Shown piece after piece: positions 7,026 through 13,172 of a stretch of 13,715 nt of DNA. Each line of letters opens with the position of its first letter. Within the stretch, counting starts at the first letter, position 1. The stretch lies in the NCBI GenBank assembly GCA_905234775.1, contig CAJOJC010000059.1, positions 1 to 13,715 of the forward strand. Reading direction: 5' to 3'. Under the pieces are notes generated by a model, which worked only from the letters and a program-made list of their open reading frames with translations, was not told the origin of the DNA and did no database searches. Source of the DNA: an uncultured Bacteroidales bacterium. GTDB lineage: Bacteria; Bacteroidota; Bacteroidia; Bacteroidales; UBA932. The position numbers and the translations under genes are program-made.

Positions 7026-8143
7026 TGAAAAAGTTGATCCTATCACTGGCAGTAGCGCTCGTATCTCTGTCTGGCTTCTCTCAGGACTATGAACAGATGA
7101 CGAGAGAGGCTTTCGCGAAACATCTTTCCCCCTATTTCGACGACATTAGTATTTCTTACACCAAGGGCTTATTTACATCCATCGGGCTGGAATTTGAATT
7201 GTTCGGCTCGATGAGAACTCTCTATATTAAGAATTGTCCCAAGGAAGTAACGGGTTTGGCGGTGGTGCAAAATGACGAGTATACAGCCGCAAAGAAAGGT
7301 GCTTCTGCAATCCGTAAATTGCTGCTGGAGGAGGCGCGAACCCCCAAAGGACAAACCTCTGTTTATGTAGGACGTATGCTCTCTGGTATTTCTCCGATGA
7401 TTTTCAGGGTATACAGTAAAACCAACGAGAATCAATATTTCGATATAAAAATCACTGACGAGGAAATCTTTGGAGTGCCTTTCGATCAGGTAAACAAAAA
7501 GCAAGTAGTCCGCACAATAGTTGATTATTTGAATGAGGTACACTATAACAGGCCTCTGAAGATTCTGCACCTGAGTGAGGATGGTAACTGGCTGATAGAC
7601 AGCTATAAGCGGTCGGGAAAATATTATCGTCAAGATGAGGCTTTCCAGATTGCCCAGAAAAAAGGCTCCGCTTTCTATCCCGCCACCAACCGCAAATATT
7701 TCGCAGACAGCGATGATTATACTTATATAGTCGCGCCCTTTGGAATGGGTATTATGGTTGAGGTGAGCAATCAGGATGCTTATGAGGTTTCCCGGGAGTG
7801 GATCACCCCCGAAGAGATTCGGGAATTCTGCCTTGAAGAAGGCCACAAATTCCACGGTCTGTATGATAACACCTGGTTCTTAAAACTTCCTGGTTTCAAG
7901 AACGCTGCAGTCCGAGAGTACTCCGATGCCTTCGGGCTCGAGCTTTGGTGTACGTGGTACGATGTGCTCGGCGGCGAATGGACTGTTGAAAGGATAAAGG
8001 GATTGATTCAGCAGTGTCTGAGCGACCCTGATTCACCTATGCGCGAGATAATCGCCGCCAGCAAGTCCACCGGAAAACCCTTCTACGCCGTCCTCAACAG
8101 CCGCTTCGGCCTCCGCTTCACTTGCCAGGTGGAGGTGGAATAA
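7022..8143 (+). CDS. Exported protein of unknown function, second gene of the pair
   Basis: 373 residues from 7022, or 372 from the second ATG at 7025, which the Shine-Dalgarno spacing prefers; both give the signal peptide MKKLILSLAVALVSLSGFSQ. The mature protein is about 350 residues, mixed alpha/beta, soluble, with no recognisable enzyme motif. Two segments have a loosely similar layout (around YTKGLFTSIGLEFELFGSM near residue 43 and YSDAFGLELWCTWYDVLGG near residue 300), which could be a diverged internal duplication, but this is only by eye. It overlaps the preceding exported-protein gene by four bases, so the pair forms an operon. It is followed by the hairpin-rich non-coding element at 8156-8390. 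The function is unknown. Confidence 0.8.
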   Translation: MMKKLILSLAVALVSLSGFSQDYEQMTREAFAKHLSPYFDDISISYTKGLFTSIGLEFELFGSMRTLYIKNCPKEVTGLAVVQNDEYTAAKKGASAIRKLLLEEARTPKGQTSVYVGRMLSGISPMIFRVYSKTNENQYFDIKITDEEIFGVPFDQVNKKQVVRTIVDYLNEVHYNRPLKILHLSEDGNWLIDSYKRSGKYYRQDEAFQIAQKKGSAFYPATNRKYFADSDDYTYIVAPFGMGIMVEVSNQDAYEVSREWITPEEIREFCLEEGHKFHGLYDNTWFLKLPGFKNAAVREYSDAFGLELWCTWYDVLGGEWTVERIKGLIQQCLSDPDSPMREIIAASKSTGKPFYAVLNSRFGLRFTCQVEVE

Positions 8144-8155
8144 GGAAAGGAAGGT

Positions 8156-8390
8156 GGCCGATCTCGGCCCGAGATTAGCTCGGGCTGCGCCCTCGCTCGT
8201 CTCGTCACTCCGCAAGCAATCAATGGTAGGACGGTGATTGGAGGCCCGAAGGGCCGATAGCGGCATCAGCCGCGTGCCGTGAGGGAGGAGCGATGCGACG
8301 ACCGGAAGGCACCCGCCGGGAGCGTAGCGGAGGCGGCATTGCCCCAGGGGGCAGCTGCGTGAGCAGCGGGGGAAATAGCCGATCTCGGCC
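8156..8390. repeat. GC-rich multi-hairpin intergenic element bracketed by 13-bp direct repeats
   Basis: This non-coding gap (8144-8427) is almost filled by consecutive inverted repeats: GGCCGA/TCGGCC (8156-8169), GCCCGAG/CTCGGGC (8167-8185), CAATCA/TGATTG (8217-8240), GGCCC-GAA-GGGCC (8243-8255), GCGGC-ATCA-GCCGC (8260-8273), GTGCC/GGCAC (8274-8312), CCGCC/GGCGG (8313-8336), TGCCC/GGGCA (8340-8353) and GCTGC-GTGA-GCAGC (8354-8367, a GNRA-type loop). The 13-mer GCCGATCTCGGCC occurs at 8157-8169 and again at 8378-8390. The element could be a structured RNA, a palindromic intergenic repeat family or a small non-autonomous mobile element; the sequence does not decide. Small open frames across it are not convincing genes. 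Confidence 0.6.
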
Positions 8391-8398
8391 TCGAAGCG

Positions 8399-8424
8399 AA
8401 AAAGGCAGCCGATTGGCTGCCTTT
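8399..8424 (-). terminator. Rho-independent terminator of tRNA-Ser
   Basis: A perfect 10-bp stem AAAGGCAGCC (8401-8410) / GGCTGCCTTT (8415-8424) with the loop GATT; on the minus strand it ends in a T run (TTTTT). It sits four bases after the tRNA-Ser 3' end. Confidence 0.85.
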
Positions 8425-8427
8425 GAG

Positions 8428-8514
8428 CGGAGAGGACGAGATTCGAACTCGTGGTACGGTTACCCGTACGGCAGTTTAGCAAACTGCTGGTTTCAGCCAC
8501 TCACCCACCTCTCC
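8428..8514 (-). tRNA. tRNA-Ser, anticodon GCT
   Basis: Read on the minus strand, the acceptor stem pairs GGAGAGG (8514-8508) with CCTCTCC (8435-8429), with discriminator G at 8428. The anticodon stem GCAGT/ACTGC holds the loop TTGCTAA, giving anticodon GCT at 8480-8478. A long variable arm built on GTACGG/CCGTAC and a T arm ACGAG-TTCGAAT-CTCGT complete a normal class II serine tRNA reading AGC and AGU. No CCA is encoded. A promoter and terminator flank it, so it is a single-gene unit. Confidence 0.96.
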
Positions 8515-8558
8515 GGATTGTGTGAACCATTCCCGTGGCCTTGCGGCAAACGGGACTG

Positions 8559-8587
8559 CAAATATACGAAGTTTTTCTGAATTGCAA
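8559..8587 (-). promoter_or_regulatory. Promoter of tRNA-Ser
   Basis: On the minus strand TTG (8587-8585) is followed after 18 bases by TATATTTG (8566-8559), matching both the -33 and -7 elements of Bacteroidota promoters. The tRNA 5' end is 44 bases downstream of the -7 element. This is the best complete promoter in the window. Confidence 0.65.
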
Positions 8588-8594
8588 CATTTTG

Positions 8595-8602
8595 TATATT
8601 TG
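8595..8602 (+). promoter_or_regulatory. Candidate -7 promoter element for the S9 peptidase gene
   Basis: TATATTTG matches TAnnTTTG and lies 25 bases before the chosen start at 8628. The expected -33 region (about 8572-8576) is TTTTT instead of TTTG and lies between the two elements of the divergent tRNA-Ser promoter, so the two promoters overlap. Confidence 0.55.
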
Positions 8603-8627
8603 TATGATAGCCGAAATATCAAATAAA

Positions 8628-11102
8628 ATGAAACATATTCTCATCATTTCTCTGGCATTTGCCATCAGTGCCTACGCCTCTGCCCAGGAACCCGTAGGCC
8701 AGTCGAGCCAGGAGGTAGCCCTTCCGCAGGCCATAACCATTGACCATTTCCGCTATGCGGGCCCGTTCGAGGTGAAAACCCCGCATAAGGTGGATACCGT
8801 CGATATCGCCGGTCAGCCGTTCGATCCCGAGTCCGCGCTCGATCGCGAGCTGTCGTTCGAGCAGCTCAAGGGCTCGCAGACGGTGTCCGAACTCCCGGCA
8901 ACCGATGCCCCCGCCCTGCACCTGCTTGGTTTCTCGCTCGAAAACGCGATTTACGCGAAGGCGACCCTCAAGCTCGAGGGCCTGAGCCACAGCCGCCTGT
9001 TCGTCGACGGCCGCCCCGCCTCGCCGCAGCTCAAGCTCGAGCCCGGAACGCACGACATCGTCATCAAGGCGCTGACGCTAAAAGGCGAAAGTGACACCCT
9101 GAAGGTGAGCGTGGTCCCGGAGAAGGACGGCCGAATCTCGTTAAGGGAAGACGGTGGCCACATCTATTCGCTGGACGCCAATACCATCGGCCTGTCGGGC
9201 GGCGGAATCACCGTCTCCGCAGGAGGCAAGTTCATAGCGCTGACCTATCGCATGGTCGACGAATCGGGCATGCCGAGCTCGTATACCGAGATCCAGCAGG
9301 TCTCCGACGGCCGTGTCCTCGCGCGGGTAGACGATCCCGTGCGGTGGATGCCCTCTCGCGACGAATATTATTACACGCGCGCGAACGCCCATGGCCGTGA
9401 TCTCTGGTCCACGAACCCCGCTACCGGCCGCGAGACCCTGCTCGCCCGGAATATCCCCGATGGCTATTTCACTCTCGCGCCCACCGAGGACTGGCTGCTT
9501 TACATGCTCGTCCAGGAGGGCCCGGCCGAGGGCGAAGTCCATCAGATCCTGACCCCCGACGACCGTCAGCCTGGCTGGCGCGACCGCTCATACCTCGCGA
9601 AATACGATCTTAAGACCGGGCAGATGGAGCAGCTGACCTTCGGCTGGCACGACCTCTGGCCCGCCGATATCACGAGCGACGGCTCGAAGATCCTCTTCCT
9701 GACCCAGCGCGAGCGTCTCACCGCCCGCCCGACCACCCTTTTCTCGCTCTGGCAGCTCGATGTCCAGACTCTTGAGGCTGAGTGTCTTATCGAGGACGAC
9801 GGCTTTATCCGCGGCGCGTCGTATTCGCCGGACGGCAGGCAGCTCGTCCTGACCGGCAGCCCGGAAGCATTCGGCGGAGTAGGCATGAAGGGCCTTAAGC
9901 CAGGCCAGACCCCGAACATGTACGACATCCAGATGTACGTCTTCGATATCGAAACCAAGACCGTGTCCCCGCTGACGAAGGACTTCGCCCCGAGCGTGGA
10001 CGGCTCGCCGGTGTGGGCAGCGTTCGATAACCGCATCTATTTCGCCACCGCCGACAAAGACGTCCAGAACCTCTACCGCTGCTCGCCGCTTTCTGGCAAT
10101 ATCCAGCGGCTTGCGAATATGGAAGAGTATCTCTACGGCTTCGATATCGCGCGCACGGCGCCGGTCCTCGTCTACAGCGGTCAGAGCCTGTGCAACGGCG
10201 ACCGCGCTTACAGCTATAATGTCCTCACGGGCAAGCAGCGCGTGGTCAAGGACTTCGGTGCGGAGCGCTTCGCCTCGGTCGAGCTCGGTGCGGGCGGCGC
10301 ATATGAGTTCACCTCCTCGCGCGGAGACCTTATCAACGGTTTCTACGTCCTCCCGCCGCACTTCGACCCGGCGAAGAAGTACCCGCTGCTGGTCCATTAC
10401 TACGGGGGCTGCTCGCCATCGGCCCGCTACTGCGTGGGTTCATACTCGCCCCAGGTTTACGCGGCGCAGGACTACGTATTCTACGTGGTTAATCCGAGCG
10501 GCGCGGCAGGCTTCGGCCAGGAGTTCGCTGCCCGCCATGTCAACACGGCGGGCGATGTCGTCGCCGACGATATCATCGAGGCGACGCTGGCCTTCTGCCG
10601 CGACCACGCCTTCGTGGATTCTACGAAGATCGGCTGCTTCAGCGCCTCCTACGGCGGCTTCATGACGCAGCTGCTTCTCACCAAGACCGATATTTACGCG
10701 GCCGGTATCTCCCATGCCGGTATCAGCGACCACACCAGCTACTGGGGTGAGGGCTATTGGGGATATTCCTACTCAGAGGTGTCCATGGCGGACAGCTATC
10801 CCTGGACACGCAAAGATTTGTATGTAGACAGGAGCCCGCTGTACATGGCCGACAAGATCCACACGCCGCTGCTCTTCCCGGCGGACACCAATGTTCCGAT
10901 AGGGGAGAGTATCCAGATGTTCACCGCGCTGAAGTTGCTCGGTGCCGAGACCGCTTTTGTCGTCGTCGACGGCGAGAACCACGGCATCCGCGAGTTCAGC
11001 AAGCGCCGTCAGTGGCTCCGCACCATCTTCGCATGGTTCAGCAAATATCTCCACGACGATCCCACCTGGTGGAACGACCTGTATCCTGAAAAGAATCTAT
11101 AG
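8628..11102 (+). CDS. S9-family (prolyl oligopeptidase/DPPIV-like) exported peptidase
   Basis: 824 residues from the ATG at 8628, chosen because it begins the signal peptide MKHILIISLAFAISAYASAQ; the frame is open to 8535 but that extension crosses the promoter. Domain order: signal peptide (1-20); an N-terminal beta domain (about 35-165); a beta-propeller (about 175-560, with blade-like motifs such as YSPDGRQLVLTGSP); and an alpha/beta-hydrolase S9 domain (about 565-815). The probable catalytic triad is Ser674 (FSASYGGF), Asp753 (PADTNVP) and His785 (ENHGI). S9 enzymes of this phylum remove di- or tripeptides from protein ends in the periplasm. Two oddities: the usual G-x-S-x-G-G reads S-A-S-Y-G-G, and the near-universal H-G before the catalytic Asp is missing, with a loop about three residues shorter. 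Codons are strongly GC-ending. It is a single gene, convergent with the transglutaminase-like lipoprotein. Confidence 0.92.
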   Translation: MKHILIISLAFAISAYASAQEPVGQSSQEVALPQAITIDHFRYAGPFEVKTPHKVDTVDIAGQPFDPESALDRELSFEQLKGSQTVSELPATDAPALHLLGFSLENAIYAKATLKLEGLSHSRLFVDGRPASPQLKLEPGTHDIVIKALTLKGESDTLKVSVVPEKDGRISLREDGGHIYSLDANTIGLSGGGITVSAGGKFIALTYRMVDESGMPSSYTEIQQVSDGRVLARVDDPVRWMPSRDEYYYTRANAHGRDLWSTNPATGRETLLARNIPDGYFTLAPTEDWLLYMLVQEGPAEGEVHQILTPDDRQPGWRDRSYLAKYDLKTGQMEQLTFGWHDLWPADITSDGSKILFLTQRERLTARPTTLFSLWQLDVQTLEAECLIEDDGFIRGASYSPDGRQLVLTGSPEAFGGVGMKGLKPGQTPNMYDIQMYVFDIETKTVSPLTKDFAPSVDGSPVWAAFDNRIYFATADKDVQNLYRCSPLSGNIQRLANMEEYLYGFDIARTAPVLVYSGQSLCNGDRAYSYNVLTGKQRVVKDFGAERFASVELGAGGAYEFTSSRGDLINGFYVLPPHFDPAKKYPLLVHYYGGCSPSARYCVGSYSPQVYAAQDYVFYVVNPSGAAGFGQEFAARHVNTAGDVVADDIIEATLAFCRDHAFVDSTKIGCFSASYGGFMTQLLLTKTDIYAAGISHAGISDHTSYWGEGYWGYSYSEVSMADSYPWTRKDLYVDRSPLYMADKIHTPLLFPADTNVPIGESIQMFTALKLLGAETAFVVVDGENHGIREFSKRRQWLRTIFAWFSKYLHDDPTWWNDLYPEKNL

Positions 11103-11103
11103 A

Positions 11104-11130
11104 GTATCGTCCCATTTTTCGGGACGATAC
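11104..11130. terminator. Hairpin between convergent genes, probable terminator
   Basis: A perfect 10-bp stem GTATCGTCCC (11104-11113) / GGGACGATAC (11121-11130) with a seven-base loop begins 2 bases after the S9 peptidase stop. No T run follows on either strand, so it is not a textbook rho-independent terminator, but position and strength suggest a transcript-end hairpin for both convergent genes. Confidence 0.6.
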
Positions 11131-11139
11131 CGTCACTGT

Positions 11140-11165
11140 CATTCCGAGCGTAGCGCAGGAATCTT
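11140..11165. repeat. Short palindromic intergenic repeat
   Basis: ATTCC (11141-11145) and GGAAT (11158-11162) flank an inner AGCG-T-AGCG-type core (GAGCGTAGCG at 11146-11155). Elements of the CATTCCGAGCGTAGCG...GGAATCT type are, as I recall, widespread intergenic repeats in bacterial genomes. The same GAGCGTAGCG 10-mer occurs in the hairpin element at 8320-8329. It ends immediately at the stop codon of the minus-strand lipoprotein gene (11166-11168). Confidence 0.5.
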
Positions 11166-13118
11166 CTAACGTTTATAATCAGGCGGAGAGCTGGCGGAAG
11201 GGGAGGCGTTGTAGTCGGCGAGGGTGGCGTCACGGATGATCAGCGGGAAGACGGCGGGCTCGCCGGGGCGGACTGGGAGGAACTCCAGGTGGGCCAGTAC
11301 GCCCCCGTCCGCGAGACGCGAGCCCGTCGTTACTACATAGTACCCTTCATCCAGGGACAATTCGCCTATACTACTAAGCGGAGTCTCGTCTGCATCCGTT
11401 CCGAACTCATACAAATGCGCAGATCCATCTTCTATCTTCGCGATAGTAAAGTGTTTGTAGTACATGGGATCTGCGACAGGTCCGCCTTCGCAGGTCAGTA
11501 TGACAAGACCCTGGGCTGCTGTTTCTTCGCCCGAATCTTCATCGTCAAACTTTACTTCAACCCATTGATTATCGGAACGATACTGTACCTTTCCGGTAAC
11601 TGGATCTATCCTGGAGGGCACTCCAAATGTGCGGCATAACGCAACGTAAAAAATGCCCAGCGAATGCTTGTCGCTGATCCTGGACCGCCAAACCGAAATC
11701 GGAGGTATGCGCAGCTTCAGTGGATTGCGGTTTTCGACTACCGTGATATTCTCTCTGACCCACTGCGCAATCTGATCTCCCGTCAAGACCCCCGATCGGG
11801 CATCTTCCAGCACTTCACGCCTGAACGGCCTCAGCGCCTCCAATTCTACTCGAGGACTCAGCACATACGGATCGGTAGAATTAACGAGCAGAGCGTCTTC
11901 CAGAACTTCCGCCGAAACGTCGCGTAGATCCTTTTCAGTCAAAGTGGCGAGCAGCGCCTTCGGCCAGACGCGGTCCGCGACGTCGTGGTTCGAATGGTCG
12001 TGCGCGGCCCTTATTGCGTCCTCTATCGCGAGCCGCTCGGAGTTCAGTGTGATTTCCTCCGCCGTGGCCCCGGCCTGGATAGGATTCTCCACCGGCGGAT
12101 GTATGTCCAGGTCCACCCTGAACCGCTCGCCGAAGGTGCGGTCGAGTACGACGGTCGTGCTCGGGCCACTCGCGACCGCGAAGCCGAATCGCTGGCCCTC
12201 CCATGCCCAGATAAGCATGTCTCCGACGCCCGTGTTAAGGGCCGTAATCCCCTGGGCGTCAGTGGTATAGCGCGCAACCGTGTAGAACTCCGCGTAGTTG
12301 TAGATTTTGAATTCGACCTGCGCGCCCGCGACCGGCCGGCCGCTCGTATCCTCGACCATGACCGTCGTCCTGCGCGCCGGGACATACCCGTCGATCACGT
12401 TGATTTCGGTGAAGCACGGCGTGCGCCTGATGACGTCCTCTGGGCCATGGTAGTCGCCATACACGTTCGTATGCAGGATCATCGCGCGCGATACGGGGGC
12501 GTTGAACCAGGCCATGTTCAGCCGCGGTTCGGGTTCGCATGCGCCCATGAACCACCACCTTCCGTCCGCCCAAATCTCGACCCAGGCGTGGTTGTCATCG
12601 GTGTGGGCCCATCGCGGAGTGTAGACCTGCCGTGCCGGAATGCCCGCCGCCCTCAGTGCCGCCACCGTCAGCACGGACTCCTCTCCACAACGCCCGTAGC
12701 CATAGCGCATGGTCATCGTGGGGGATGATGTGCGCGCGTCGGAGGGCCTGTACGTCGCCTGCTCGTGACACCAATGATTAATCTCCAGCGCCGCCTCGCC
12801 GAGTGTCAGGCCCTCAACCCGCGCGCACAGCGTGTCTGCATACAGCGTTCTGAAGTCGTCCAGCGTCTCATTATTCACCCTTAGCGGCAAAACAAAGTGC
12901 CTGAACTCCCTCTCCGGGATGTTCCAGTTCATTCGTGAGCGCACCTCCAATGTCTTAGCAACATTCGCCTCCCAATACTGGCGGTCATAAGTCAGACTGT
13001 CCGGCAGGGGCATAGACTTGTACAGCCAGTCGACATACTGAGCCTGAGTCATGGGCTTGTTGATTTGAGAACATGCAACAGCCAGTGCTATTAATAGTAT
13101 GGGGAGAAAACGTTTCAT
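11166..13118 (-). CDS. Lipoprotein with a transglutaminase-like domain and a second, degenerate copy
   Basis: 650 residues from the ATG at 13118, chosen because it gives a lipoprotein signal (MKRFLPILLIALAVAC, lipobox LAVA|C16); an upstream in-frame extension to 13358 would overlap cutC and is rejected. Residues about 100-215 form a transglutaminase-like (cysteine protease-fold) domain: Cys144 in YGRCGEES, His177 in DNHAWVE and an acidic residue in GACEPEP (E195) where Asp is usual. Residues about 250-330 are an Ig/carboxypeptidase-regulatory-like beta domain (TTVMVEDTSGRPVAGAQVEF). Residues about 455-525 repeat the transglutaminase layout (SDKHSLGIFYVALCRTFGVP, then NQWVEVKF), but Cys aligns with Lys484 and His with Asn517, so this copy should be inactive. 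Members are envelope-attached proteins of unknown substrate, possibly peptidases. Just upstream, TATCTTCG (13136-13143) is one mismatch from the -7 consensus. Confidence 0.88.
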   Translation of the reverse strand: MKRFLPILLIALAVACSQINKPMTQAQYVDWLYKSMPLPDSLTYDRQYWEANVAKTLEVRSRMNWNIPEREFRHFVLPLRVNNETLDDFRTLYADTLCARVEGLTLGEAALEINHWCHEQATYRPSDARTSSPTMTMRYGYGRCGEESVLTVAALRAAGIPARQVYTPRWAHTDDNHAWVEIWADGRWWFMGACEPEPRLNMAWFNAPVSRAMILHTNVYGDYHGPEDVIRRTPCFTEINVIDGYVPARRTTVMVEDTSGRPVAGAQVEFKIYNYAEFYTVARYTTDAQGITALNTGVGDMLIWAWEGQRFGFAVASGPSTTVVLDRTFGERFRVDLDIHPPVENPIQAGATAEEITLNSERLAIEDAIRAAHDHSNHDVADRVWPKALLATLTEKDLRDVSAEVLEDALLVNSTDPYVLSPRVELEALRPFRREVLEDARSGVLTGDQIAQWVRENITVVENRNPLKLRIPPISVWRSRISDKHSLGIFYVALCRTFGVPSRIDPVTGKVQYRSDNQWVEVKFDDEDSGEETAAQGLVILTCEGGPVADPMYYKHFTIAKIEDGSAHLYEFGTDADETPLSSIGELSLDEGYYVVTTGSRLADGGVLAHLEFLPVRPGEPAVFPLIIRDATLADYNASPSASSPPDYKR

Positions 13119-13135
13119 CGGGGGTACATTTTCCA

Positions 13136-13143
13136 CGAAGATA
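13136..13143 (-). promoter_or_regulatory. Weak candidate -7 element for the lipoprotein gene
   Basis: The minus strand reads TATCTTCG, one mismatch from TAnnTTTG, 17 bases before the ATG at 13118. No -33 element is seen. It is divergent from the cutC element 14 bases away. Confidence 0.35.
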
Positions 13144-13157
13144 ATAAAAATGGTTCG

Positions 13158-13165
13158 TATCTTTG
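13158..13165 (+). promoter_or_regulatory. Candidate -7 element giving a (near-)leaderless cutC mRNA
   Basis: TATCTTTG matches TAnnTTTG and ends 7 bases before the cutC ATG at 13173, the same motif and spacing as at 6207-6214. No clear -33 TTTG at the usual distance. Confidence 0.55.
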
Positions 13166-13172
13166 CCTCGGT

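Noticed and set aside
8157..8390. CRISPR array or attachment-site pair
   Set aside because: Only two copies of the 13-mer, with no regular spacers and no cas or integrase gene nearby; the repeat next to tRNA-Ser does not copy the tRNA end as an att site would.
8033..8500. 155-codon minus-strand frame across the gene end, hairpin element and tRNA-Ser
   Set aside because: It runs through a tRNA and a terminator and resembles no protein.
8535..8627. Upstream starts for the S9 peptidase (8535 or 8604)
   Set aside because: 8535 crosses both promoters; 8604 lies at or before the expected transcription start. Only 8628 gives a clean signal peptide.
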